Source of the DNA: Rhodospirillaceae bacterium
Lineage (GTDB): Bacteria; Pseudomonadota; Alphaproteobacteria; Thalassobaculales; Thalassobaculaceae
DNA: 64,000 nucleotides
Reading direction: 5' to 3'
Assembly (NCBI GenBank): GCA_018401495.1
Contig: JAGYJX010000025.1
Span: 1-64,000, forward strand
In this document: positions 44,924 to 53,213 of the stretch, piece after piece
Layout of the letters: each line of letters starts with the position of its first letter
Numbering within the stretch: position 1 is the stretch's first letter
Notes under the pieces: generated by a model
What the model was told of the DNA's origin: nothing
Databases searched by the model: none
Seen by the model: the letters and a program-made list of their open reading frames with translations, nothing else
Translations under genes and position numbers: made by a program

Positions 44924-46015
44924 CTATGCCGGGGGAAGGTCCGTGGGGTCGGGATCCTCGCCGGCCCCGGGGAAGACCGACGCCGAGGCGACGGTCCATC
45001 CGACGTGCACCTTGTCGCCGGCCTTCGGCATGAAGCCCTCCTCCCGGTTGGGGATCTGCGCGATCACCACGTCCGCCGGGGACAACCGGATGTGAAGGTC
45101 GATCAGGCCGCCGAGGTAGGAGACGAACTCCACCTCGCCCGGGAAATCGTTGTCGGCGCCGGCGACCGGCTCGGGCGTCACCATGACGCGCTCGGGCCGC
45201 AGCGCCATGCCGGCCGGACCGGTCGTCGTGCCCCGGCAGGCGACCGCCAGGCCGCCCCGGGTCCGGAATCGCTCCGGGGTCTCCAGGGTGCCCTCCAGGA
45301 AGCTGCTGCGGCCGACGAACCCGGCCACGAACCGGTCGGCCGGCCGCTCGTACAGATCGCGCTGGGTGCCGACCTGGCGCACCCTGCCCTCGCTCATCAC
45401 CACCAGGCGGTCGGCCATGGTCAGCGCCTCCTCCTGGTCGTGGGTCACCATCACGGTGGTCAGGCTGAGGGCCTGCTGCAACCGGCGGATCTCGACCCGG
45501 ACCTCCTGGCGCAGCTTGGCGTCGAGGTTGGACAGCGGCTCGTCGAGCAGCAGCACGTCGGGGCGGAACACCAGCGCGCGGGCCAGGGCGACGCGCTGCT
45601 GCTGGCCGCCCGACAACTGCCGGGGCAGGCGGTCGCCAAGATGGCCGAGGCGGACCAGCTCGAGCGCCTCGGCGACCCGCTGGTCGGCCTCGGCCTTCGG
45701 CGTCTTGCGCATCTCCAGGCCGAACGCGACGTTCTGGTTGACCGTCAGGTGCGGGAACAGCGCGTAGCTCTGGAACACCAGGCCGGTGTTGCGCTTCCAG
45801 GCCGGCAGCCGGGTGACGTCGTTGTCGCCGAGCCTGACCATGCCCGAGGTCGGCTCGATGAACCCGGCGATCATCCGCAGCGTCGTGGTCTTGCCGCAGC
45901 CGGACGGGCCGAGCAGCACCAGGAACTCTCCGTCGGCGACGTCGAGGGTGACGTCGCGGGCGGCGAAGAAGTCGCCGTAGCGCTTGGAAAGCTGGTTCAG
46001 TTGAAGACGGGCCAT
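44924..46015 (-). CDS. ABC transporter ATP-binding protein (PotA-like)
   Basis: 363 residues, frame intact. It has Walker A GPSGCGKTT (about 36-44), Q-loop FQSYALFPHLT, signature LSGGQQQR, Walker B VLLLDEPLSNLD and H-loop THDQ. The C-terminal TOBE domain (GMALRPERVMV) is typical of polyamine/iron/sugar importers. The gene lies between permease and binding-protein genes with short gaps. It energises the importer at the cytoplasmic membrane face. Confidence 0.94.
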   Translation of the reverse strand: MARLQLNQLSKRYGDFFAARDVTLDVADGEFLVLLGPSGCGKTTTLRMIAGFIEPTSGMVRLGDNDVTRLPAWKRNTGLVFQSYALFPHLTVNQNVAFGLEMRKTPKAEADQRVAEALELVRLGHLGDRLPRQLSGGQQQRVALARALVFRPDVLLLDEPLSNLDAKLRQEVRVEIRRLQQALSLTTVMVTHDQEEALTMADRLVVMSEGRVRQVGTQRDLYERPADRFVAGFVGRSSFLEGTLETPERFRTRGGLAVACRGTTTGPAGMALRPERVMVTPEPVAGADNDFPGEVEFVSYLGGLIDLHIRLSPADVVIAQIPNREEGFMPKAGDKVHVGWTVASASVFPGAGEDPDPTDLPPA

Positions 46016-46028
46016 CGCTATCGCTTCC

Positions 46029-46862
46029 TCACACCACTCGACTGATCTTGACGAACCGATCGGTGATCAGCATGGCGGCGCCGATCAGCACGATCTGGAC
46101 GACGGAAACGGCGGCGATCGAGGGATCGATCTTCCATTCCAGGTACTGCAGGATCGCGATCGGCAGGGTCGTTCGCCCCGGGCCGACCAGGAACAGGCTC
46201 ATCTCCAGGTTCCCGAACGAGGCGACGAAGCCGAACATCGCGCCGGCCACCACGCCGGGAAGGATACCCGGCATGGTGATCCGCCGGAACGTCGTCCAGC
46301 GGTCGGCGCCGAGGTTCATGGCCGCCTCCTCCAGGGTGCGGTCGAAGCCGGCGAGGCTGGCCAGCACCAGCCGCACGATCCACGGGATCACCACCAGCAC
46401 GTGGCCGGACAGCAGGCCGAGCGTCGAGCCGATGATCGGCAGGTTGCCGCCGGTCGCGATCTCGGCCTCGACGTGGAACACGTAGAGCGCGGTGCCGAGC
46501 ACCACGCCCGGCACCATCAGCGGCAGCAGCAGGACGTTGTTCAGGGCCTCGCGACCGGGAAACCGGAAGCGCGACAGGCAGAGCGCGGCCGGCACGCCGA
46601 CGGCGAGGCCGATCGCGGTGGCGCTGACCCCGAGCTGGACGCTGAGCAGCAGGCCGTCGACGAAGCGCTGGTTGCCGGCGATCACGCCGTACCAGTGCAC
46701 CGAATAGCCCTCCGGCGGAAACGACGGGATTTCCTGGCGGTAGAACGACAGCCAGATCACCGAGACCAGCGGCAGCAGGATGTAGAGCATGGTCAGCGCC
46801 GCCGCCGCCGTCAGCGCCCAGCGCCCGATCACCCGGCGGTCGAGTCCCATCAGTCCCGTCAT
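46029..46862 (-). CDS. ABC transporter permease (PotC-like)
   Basis: 277 residues, six hydrophobic segments, frame intact. The EAA loop is FDRTLEEAAMNLGADRWTTFRRI. It is the second half of the permease pair; the first lies at 42804, separated by the ATPase and binding-protein genes. It starts 19 bases after the COG1228 hydrolase stop, so transporter and hydrolases are probably co-transcribed. Confidence 0.92.
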   Translation of the reverse strand: MTGLMGLDRRVIGRWALTAAAALTMLYILLPLVSVIWLSFYRQEIPSFPPEGYSVHWYGVIAGNQRFVDGLLLSVQLGVSATAIGLAVGVPAALCLSRFRFPGREALNNVLLLPLMVPGVVLGTALYVFHVEAEIATGGNLPIIGSTLGLLSGHVLVVIPWIVRLVLASLAGFDRTLEEAAMNLGADRWTTFRRITMPGILPGVVAGAMFGFVASFGNLEMSLFLVGPGRTTLPIAILQYLEWKIDPSIAAVSVVQIVLIGAAMLITDRFVKISRVV

Positions 46863-46881
46863 CGCGCTCGCCCCGCCCGTT

Positions 46882-48128
46882 TCACGTCAGCCGGTTCTTG
46901 TGGAAGGCGCCGCCCTTCATGATCGCCGCCAGATGCGCGCCCTGGCCCTCCAGCAGCGTGATGTCGGCGAGCGGGTCGTCGTCGACCACGATCAGGTCCG
47001 CCCAGGCGCCCGGCGCGACCGTCCCGAGCTTGCCCGGCCGGCGCACCACCTCGGCGGCGATGGTGGTCGCCGAGCGGATCACCTCGATCGGCGACACGAT
47101 CTCGGCGCGGATCGAGAACTCCCGGCTCTGGTCCTCCAGCAGCGCGCCGAGCAGGTCGGACCCGTAGGCCACCTTGACGCCGGCGCGCTTGCAGATCTCC
47201 AGCGAACGGTAGCCGCCCTCCAGGACCATCTCGTTCTTCTCCAGCATCTCCGGCGGCATGCCGAACTGCGCGGCGCGCTCCTTCATGGCCACGTAGGCCA
47301 CCAGGTTGGCCACCAGGTAGGCGCCCTCGCGGGCCATCAGCTCGGCGCGGGCATCGTCGATCAGGTTGCCGTGCTCGATGGTGCGCACGCCGTTCGACAC
47401 CGCCCGCTCGATCGCCTCGGCGCCATAGGCGTGGGCGCAGACGTAGCGGCCGAACGCCTCGGCCTCCTCGACCGCGGTCTGGATCTCGCCGATCGAGAAC
47501 TGCAGGGAATCGAGCGGATCGAACGGCGAGGCGACGCCGCCCGACACCATGATCTTCACGTGGTCGCAGCCCTGGCGCATCTGCTCGCGCACCACCCGGC
47601 GCAGATCGTCCTCGCCGTCGACCATCTCGCGCAGGTAGGCGAAGGCGTTGCAGCAGTAGCAGGGATAGCCGGGGTTGGTGCGGCCGCGGCCGTCCGAGTG
47701 GCCGCCGGTCGGGCCGATCGAGCGGCCGGCGATGAAGAGCCGCGGGCCGACGATCAGCCCCTGCTCGACCGCCGCCTTGACGCCCCAGTCGGTGCCGCCG
47801 GTGTCGCGCACCGTGGTGAAGCCGCGGTTCAGCATCGAGCCGAGTCGTACCGCCGCCCGCGCCGTCGCCAGAGTCAGCGGCACGTCCTCCATGCGCCGCA
47901 TGTACACCTCGCTGTGCATGCAGTGCACATGGGCGTCGATCAGCCCGGGCATCAGCACCCGCCCGCCGCAGTCGACCACCGCCGCCCCGTCGGCCTTGAT
48001 CGGGCGATCCGAGACCTCGCGGATGCGATCGCCCTCGACCAGGACCTCGTAACCGCCGCGCGCCTCGTCGAAGCCGGGTCGAGCAGACGCAGGTTGCGGA
48101 ACAACAGCAAGCTACCGGTCGAGGGCAT
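46882..48128 (-). CDS. COG1228 metal-dependent hydrolase (prolidase-like), copy 1; one-base frameshift
   Basis: About 415 residues of the amidohydrolase superfamily. The metal site is complete: LIDAHVHCM (HxH), CDHVKIMVSGG (bridging Lys), VCAHAYGAEA, TIEHGNLIDD and AYGSDLLG (catalytic Asp). The Cys-rich PCYCCNAFAY is shared with the next gene. Characterised close relatives in COG1228 act as prolidases/dipeptidases; others are imidazolonepropionases. The frame breaks near 48074: LLDPA must join FDEARGGYEVLVEGDRI, and the gene then begins at ATG 48128 (PSTGSLLLFRNLRLL). It is followed by the ABC transporter genes, which probably import its substrate or the precursor. Confidence 0.83.
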
Positions 48129-48173
48129 CACGTGCGGTCCTTGGTGTCGGTTCGGGTCGGTCCGAAGCCGCCG

Positions 48174-49409
48174 TCAGTTCAGGGTGTTCTTGTGGAACGC
48201 GCCGCCCTTGACGATCGCCGACAGGTTGGCGTCCGGATTCAGGAACACACTCAGATCCTTCAGCGGGTCACCATCTATAACCAGCAGGTCGGCGTAGGCG
48301 CCGGGCCGCAGGCAGCCGAGCTCGCCCTCGCGGCGCACCACCTGCGCGCCGATCAGGGTGGCCGAGCGGATGATCTCCATCGGCGACAGCACCTCGGCGC
48401 GGATCACGAACTCGCGGGCCTGGTCGACCTGGAGCTGGCCGAGCAGGTCGCTGCCATAGGCCACCGGGACGCCGGCGCGCTTGCAGATCTCGAGCGACCG
48501 CAGGCCGCCGTCGATCACCATCTCGTTCTTCTCCAGCATGTCCGCCGGCATGCCGAACTCGGAGGCGCGCTCGCGCATGGCGTAGTAGGCGACCAGGTTG
48601 GCGATCAGGAACATGCCGTTGTCGGCCATCAGCTTGGCCGACGCGTCGTCGATGAGGTTGCCGTGCTCGATGGTCCGCACGCCGGACTGGGCGGCGCGGG
48701 TGATCGCCTCGGGCGTGTAGGCGTGGGCGCAGACGTAGCGCCCGAAGCTGTGCGCCTCCTCGACCGCGGCGGCGACCTCGCCCAGCGAGAACTGCATGCT
48801 GTCCAGCGGGTCGAACGGCGAGGCGACGCCGCCCGACATCATGATCTTCACGTGATCGCAGCCCTGGCGCATCTCCTCGCGGACCGCCTTGCGGACCTCG
48901 GGGACGCCGTCGGCGACCCGCATGGAGAACGCCATGGCGTTGCAGCAGTAGCAGCTTGCCCCATTGTCGGTGCGGCGACGCCCGTCGCTGTGGCCGCCGG
49001 TCGGGCCGATCGCCTTGCCGGCGATGAACAGCCGCGGCCCCGGTGCGAGGCCCTGGTCGACCGCCGCCTTCAAGCCCCAGTCGGCACCACCGGTGTCGCG
49101 CACGGTCGTGAAGCCGCGGTCCAGCATGGCCCGCATCAGGCCCATCGAGCGCGCCGTCATCAGTGTCAGCGGCACGTTCTCCAGGGATCGGATGAACACC
49201 TCGCTCAGCACGACGTGCACATGGCTGTCGATCAGGCCGGGCATCAGGGTCCGGCCGCGGCAATCGATCACGGTGGCGCCGTCCGACTTGATCGGCCGGT
49301 CGGAGACCTCGCGGATGCGGTCGCCCTCGACCAGGAGTTCGTGGCCGCCCACGATCTCGTCGCGCTCGGGATCGAGCATCCGGAAGTTCCGGAACAACGT
49401 CTGACCCAC
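48174..49409 (-). CDS. COG1228 metal-dependent hydrolase (prolidase-like), copy 2
   Basis: 411 residues, frame intact; tandem paralog of the downstream gene along its full length. Ligands are DSHVHVV, CDHVKIMMSGG, VCAHAYTPEA, TIEHGNLIDD and AYGSDLLGQ. The ASCYCCNAMAF Cys cluster is kept. There is no signal peptide, so it is cytoplasmic. It is the first gene of the operon, with its ATG at 49409 facing the divergent gamma-glutamyltranspeptidase across 169 bases. The duplication probably split substrate range, for example two imidodipeptides or N-acyl amino acids. Confidence 0.9.
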   Translation of the reverse strand: MGQTLFRNFRMLDPERDEIVGGHELLVEGDRIREVSDRPIKSDGATVIDCRGRTLMPGLIDSHVHVVLSEVFIRSLENVPLTLMTARSMGLMRAMLDRGFTTVRDTGGADWGLKAAVDQGLAPGPRLFIAGKAIGPTGGHSDGRRRTDNGASCYCCNAMAFSMRVADGVPEVRKAVREEMRQGCDHVKIMMSGGVASPFDPLDSMQFSLGEVAAAVEEAHSFGRYVCAHAYTPEAITRAAQSGVRTIEHGNLIDDASAKLMADNGMFLIANLVAYYAMRERASEFGMPADMLEKNEMVIDGGLRSLEICKRAGVPVAYGSDLLGQLQVDQAREFVIRAEVLSPMEIIRSATLIGAQVVRREGELGCLRPGAYADLLVIDGDPLKDLSVFLNPDANLSAIVKGGAFHKNTLN

Positions 49410-49578
49410 CTGTGCCCTCCTCGGCCCTGCCCCACGACACGCGAAGCAAATGTCATAAAGCAGCCGCCGTCAACGTGACCGCGCATTCACCAACTGCCTG
49501 GGGGCATTGCCCTCTTTCTCGGCAGGGCGGGGCGGGTCTATCGTTCGGCGCGCGCCCCTCACCCGGAGAGCCTTCCCC

Positions 49579-51285
49579 ATGACCGAGCCCTGGAAGACCG
49601 AGGTCGCCGCCACTCGCCACATGGTCGTCGCCGGGCATTACCTCGCCGCCCACGCCGCGTTCCTGGTCCTGGAGGCCGGCGGCAACGCGGTGGACGCCGG
49701 CATCGCCGGCGGGCTGGCCCTCGGCGTGGTGCAGAGCGACCTCGTAAACATCGCCGGCGTGGCGCCGATCATGGTCCGCCCGGCCGGCGGCGAGACCGTC
49801 ACCATCGACGGCCTCGGCGGCTGGCCGATGGCCCTCGACGCCGAGCGCTTCGCCCGCGAGCACGGCGGAACCATTCCGAGGGGTGTTCTGCGAACGGTTG
49901 TCCCGGCCGCACCCGCCGCCTGGATCGAGGCGCTGCGACGCTTCGGCACCATGTCGTTCGGCGAGGTCGCCGGCGGCGCCATCCGGCTGGCCCGCGACGG
50001 TTTCCCGCTGCACCGGCTGACGGCATCGGTGATCGCCGCCCACGCCGACGAGTACCGGGAGTGGCCGTCCAACGTCGAGATCTACCTGCCCGGCGGGAAG
50101 CCGCCCGAGGCCGGCGACATCTTCCGCCAGGAGGATCTCGGCCGCTCGCTGCAGTACATGGTCGACCAGGAAGCGGCCGCCGCCGGCCGCGGCCGCGAGG
50201 CCGGGCTGGAGGCTGCCCGGGCCGCCTTCTACCGCGGCGATCTGGGGCGGCGAATCGTCGCGTATCACGAGGCCAACGGCGGCCTGCTGCGCGACGCCGA
50301 CCTCGCCAACTACCGGGTGTCGATCGAGACCCCGGTCGCCACCTCGTTCGCCGGCGGCGAGCTGCTGTGCTGCGGGGCGTGGTGCCAGGGCCCGTTCCTG
50401 GCCCAGGTGATCAACCTTCTGAAGGGCTATGACCTCGCCGCCCTGCCGCACAACGGCGCCGACCACCTCCATCTGCTGCTCGAGAGCGTCAAACTGGCCT
50501 TCGCCGACCGCGAGCGGGTGCTCGGCGACCCGCGTTTCGTCGACGTCCCGCTCGAGCGGCTGCTCAGCGACGCCTACGCCGAGGAGCGCCGCGGCCAGCT
50601 GCGGCGCGATCGCGCCTGGCCGGACCTTCCGCCGCCGGGCCTGGCCGATCCGGCCCGGCACCGGCATCCGGCCACGGTCGGCGCCGGCGACCCGCCGCCG
50701 CCGCCGGACACCTCCTATGTCTGCGTCGTCGACCGCTGGGGCAACGCCTTCTCGGCGACGCCGAGCGACGTGTCGTACCAGAGCCCGGTGATCCCGGGGA
50801 CCGGGCTGGTGCCGTCGTCGCGCGGCTCGGCCAGCTGGGGCGACCCCCGGCACCCGAGCGGCATCGCCCCCGGCAAGCGGCCGCGGCTAACCCCGAACCC
50901 GGCGATGTGGGTCGCCCCCGACGGCCGCGCCATGCCGTTCGGCACGCCCGGCGGCGACGTCCAGATCCAGGCGATGACGCAGTTCCTGCTGAACCTGCTG
51001 GTGTACCGCATGCCGCCGCAGGTCGCGGTCGAGATGCCGCGGGTGGCGACCTACAGCCAGCCCGACACCTTCGAGCCGCACACCGCCTTCCCCGGCCTGG
51101 TGAAGGCCGAGGCGCGGATCGCCGAGGACGCGGTCGCCGGCCTCGAGGCGCTCGGGCACACGGTGAGCCGCTGGCCGCAGAGCACCTACCTGGCGGGCTC
51201 GGTGTGCGCGATCGTGCCGGGTCCCGGCGGCTCCCTGCTGGCGGCTTCCGACCACCGTCGGCCAACCTACGCGCTCGGCTGGTAG
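49579..51285 (+). CDS. Gamma-glutamyltranspeptidase family protein
   Basis: 568 residues, frame intact; Ntn-hydrolase of the gamma-glutamyltransferase family. LEAGGNAVDAGIAGGLALGV is the typical N-terminal segment. The expected self-cleavage nucleophile is the Thr in PDTSYVCVVDRWGNAFS at about residue 378, giving large and small subunits. FGTPGGDVQIQAM matches the C-terminal GGS/GD region that binds the alpha-amino acid part. No signal peptide is evident, unlike classic periplasmic enzymes, so it may act on imported compounds. Divergent placement from the prolidase-like operon suggests a joint role in breaking down gamma-glutamyl or other peptides. Confidence 0.87.
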   Translation: MTEPWKTEVAATRHMVVAGHYLAAHAAFLVLEAGGNAVDAGIAGGLALGVVQSDLVNIAGVAPIMVRPAGGETVTIDGLGGWPMALDAERFAREHGGTIPRGVLRTVVPAAPAAWIEALRRFGTMSFGEVAGGAIRLARDGFPLHRLTASVIAAHADEYREWPSNVEIYLPGGKPPEAGDIFRQEDLGRSLQYMVDQEAAAAGRGREAGLEAARAAFYRGDLGRRIVAYHEANGGLLRDADLANYRVSIETPVATSFAGGELLCCGAWCQGPFLAQVINLLKGYDLAALPHNGADHLHLLLESVKLAFADRERVLGDPRFVDVPLERLLSDAYAEERRGQLRRDRAWPDLPPPGLADPARHRHPATVGAGDPPPPPDTSYVCVVDRWGNAFSATPSDVSYQSPVIPGTGLVPSSRGSASWGDPRHPSGIAPGKRPRLTPNPAMWVAPDGRAMPFGTPGGDVQIQAMTQFLLNLLVYRMPPQVAVEMPRVATYSQPDTFEPHTAFPGLVKAEARIAEDAVAGLEALGHTVSRWPQSTYLAGSVCAIVPGPGGSLLAASDHRRPTYALGW

Positions 51286-51414
51286 CGGCAGGCCGGCGGA
51301 CGCGTGTTTGAGATGGGTCAATGCGCGACCCGGCCGCGACGACCATCCTGACCTCAGGCTGAACCCCAACACGCCGGCCCCGACACTCGGGTTGCTCGGC
51401 GACGGGAGGTCGTC

Positions 51415-51939
51415 ATGGCGGGCGTGTCGCTGCAGGACCGGGCGTGGTCACCGTATCTGGCCGGGATCGTCATCGGCCTGCTCCAGGTGCCGGCGTTCCT
51501 TCTGGTGGAAACCGCGCTGGGCGCTTCGTCGTCCTACGTCACCGTCGGCGGCCTGCTGGCGTCGCTGGTGGACCCGGCGATCGGCCGGATCGACTACGTG
51601 GCGCGGCACTTGGCCGCCACCGGCAAGAACTGGTGGCAGGTGGCACTGGTCGCCGGCATCGCGATCGGCGCCTTCGCGTCGATGCGGCTGTCCGGCGCGC
51701 GGCGCCACGCGATCTCACCGGCCTGGGGCCGCGCGCTGGCGAGCCGGTCGTCCGGCGTCCGTTACGCGGTCGCCTTCATCGGCGGGTTCATCATGCTTTT
51801 CGGTGCCCGCCTCGCCGACGGCTGCACCAGCGGTCATGGATTGTCCGGCGTGGCGCAACTCGCCGTCAGTTCGACGGTGGCCGTGGCGGCGATGTTCGCC
51901 GGCGGCATCGCGACGGCGCTGCTGCTGCGCCGGGTCTGA
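51415..51939 (+). CDS. YeeE/YedE-type (sulfur transport) membrane protein, first half
   Basis: 174 residues with four to five hydrophobic segments. LFGARLADGCTSGHGLSG carries the conserved Cys loop that passes thiosulfate through YeeE proteins. Together with the next gene it makes up one YeeE/YedE protein split in two, as in PmpA/PmpB-type pairs that often lie beside sulfur-oxidation genes. The ATG at 51415 follows GGGAGG. The frame is intact. It is likely to import thiosulfate or another reduced sulfur compound. Confidence 0.85.
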   Translation: MAGVSLQDRAWSPYLAGIVIGLLQVPAFLLVETALGASSSYVTVGGLLASLVDPAIGRIDYVARHLAATGKNWWQVALVAGIAIGAFASMRLSGARRHAISPAWGRALASRSSGVRYAVAFIGGFIMLFGARLADGCTSGHGLSGVAQLAVSSTVAVAAMFAGGIATALLLRRV

Positions 51940-51965
51940 TCCGACCTCGACAAAGGAACCAGACG

Positions 51966-52544
51966 ATGTCGCTCGCGCACTACATCCTGATCGGCCTGAC
52001 GATGGGCGTGGTCTTCGGGTTCGCGCTCGAGAAGTCGCGCGTGTTCGAACCCGGAATCATCGTGGGGCAGATGCAGCTCCGCACCTTCATCATGCTGAAG
52101 GTCTTCCTGACCGCGGTCGCGACCGGGGCGGTGGTCCTCGCGCTGATGCACGGGTTCGGATTGGTGAAGCTCGCCCCGAAACCGACGCTCTACGGCGCTG
52201 ACATCATCGGCGGGCTGGTGCTGGGCGCCGGGATCGCCCTTGCCGGGGCCTGTCCGGGCACCGTGATGGCCCAGGTCGGCGTCGGCTACCGCGACGCCCT
52301 GGTGACGCTGCTCGGGGGCATCGGTGGCGCGATCGCCTACGGGTACGCCGAGCCGATCCTTAAGCCGATGCTGCTGACCGGTGGTCCCGGCAGGATCACC
52401 TTCGCAGATCTCGCCGGCGTGCCCTACTGGATGCTCGCCCTCGGCCTTGCCGCCATCCTGGTGGCGATCTTGTACGGGCTGGAGACCTGGCGACCGTGGA
52501 GGGGCGAGGTCGGGCGCGACGTCGACGGTCTGGCCGACCGCTAG
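51966..52544 (+). CDS. YeeE/YedE-type (DUF6691-like) membrane protein, second half
   Basis: 192 residues, frame intact, about five hydrophobic segments. GIALAGACPGTVMAQVG holds the second conserved Cys loop (ACPGT) of YeeE-type transporters. It lies 26 bases after the first half, so both are co-translated partners. It has an extended hydrophilic C-tail. A role in sulfur uptake is supported by the sox cluster four genes away. Confidence 0.86.
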   Translation: MSLAHYILIGLTMGVVFGFALEKSRVFEPGIIVGQMQLRTFIMLKVFLTAVATGAVVLALMHGFGLVKLAPKPTLYGADIIGGLVLGAGIALAGACPGTVMAQVGVGYRDALVTLLGGIGGAIAYGYAEPILKPMLLTGGPGRITFADLAGVPYWMLALGLAAILVAILYGLETWRPWRGEVGRDVDGLADR

Positions 52545-52565
52545 CGGCGCGGCCGCCGGACCGGC

Positions 52566-53210
52566 ATGAACGCCCGCGCCCTTCGGCTCGTCCTGATCCT
52601 GGCGTTCGCCGGGCTGTGGGCCGGACTCGCGCTGGCGCCGGTCGACCGGGAGGCCTGGGTGCTCGAGAACCTGCTGGTTCTGGCGCTTGCGGCGGCGCTG
52701 CTGGCGACACGCCGGCGGCTTGTTTTGTCGAGCGCGGCCGACCTGCAGATCTTCGCCTTCCTGTGCCTGCACGCGGTCGGCGCTCACTACACGTACTCGC
52801 TGGTGCCCTACGACCGCTGGTTGGAGACCCTCACCGGGATCGCGCTCGGCGACCGGCTCGGCCTGGATCGCAACCACTACGACCGGGTGGTCCACCTGGC
52901 CTACGGCCTGCTCCTGACCGGCCCCGCGCGCGAGGCTCTGGCCCAGGCTTCGGGAGTCGCGGGTGCCTGGCGCCATGTCTACGCGGTCCTGACCATGGTC
53001 GGGCTTTCGGCAGGCTACGAGATCGTCGAATGGGGCGCCGCGATGGTGTTCGGCGGTGACCTCGGCCTCGCCTATGTCGGTGCCCAGGGCGACCCCTGGG
53101 ACGCCCAGAAGGACATGGCGCTCGCCACCCTCGGCAGCCTGATCGCGACGGCGATCGCCGTGCTCGCGCGGGGAGCGGTGCAACCAGAGCCGGCGCGAAC
53201 CGCGCCCTAG
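52566..53210 (+). CDS. DUF2238 (YjdF-like) integral membrane protein
   Basis: 214 residues, frame intact, five or six hydrophobic segments. HAVGAHYTYSLVPYDRW, LDRNHYDRVVHLAYGLLL, YEIVEWGAAMVFGG and GDPWDAQKDM are the conserved segments of DUF2238, whose function is unknown. It starts 22 bases after the YeeE pair and probably belongs to the same operon. It ends three bases from the convergent fusion gene. Confidence 0.87.
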   Translation: MNARALRLVLILAFAGLWAGLALAPVDREAWVLENLLVLALAAALLATRRRLVLSSAADLQIFAFLCLHAVGAHYTYSLVPYDRWLETLTGIALGDRLGLDRNHYDRVVHLAYGLLLTGPAREALAQASGVAGAWRHVYAVLTMVGLSAGYEIVEWGAAMVFGGDLGLAYVGAQGDPWDAQKDMALATLGSLIATAIAVLARGAVQPEPARTAP

Positions 53211-53213
53211 ACT

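Noticed and set aside
49469..49479. GTCAACGTGAC between the prolidase-like operon and the gamma-glutamyltranspeptidase, as a fifth copy of the shared operator.
   Set aside because: Spacing and the right arm do not match the 13-base palindrome; too weak to include.
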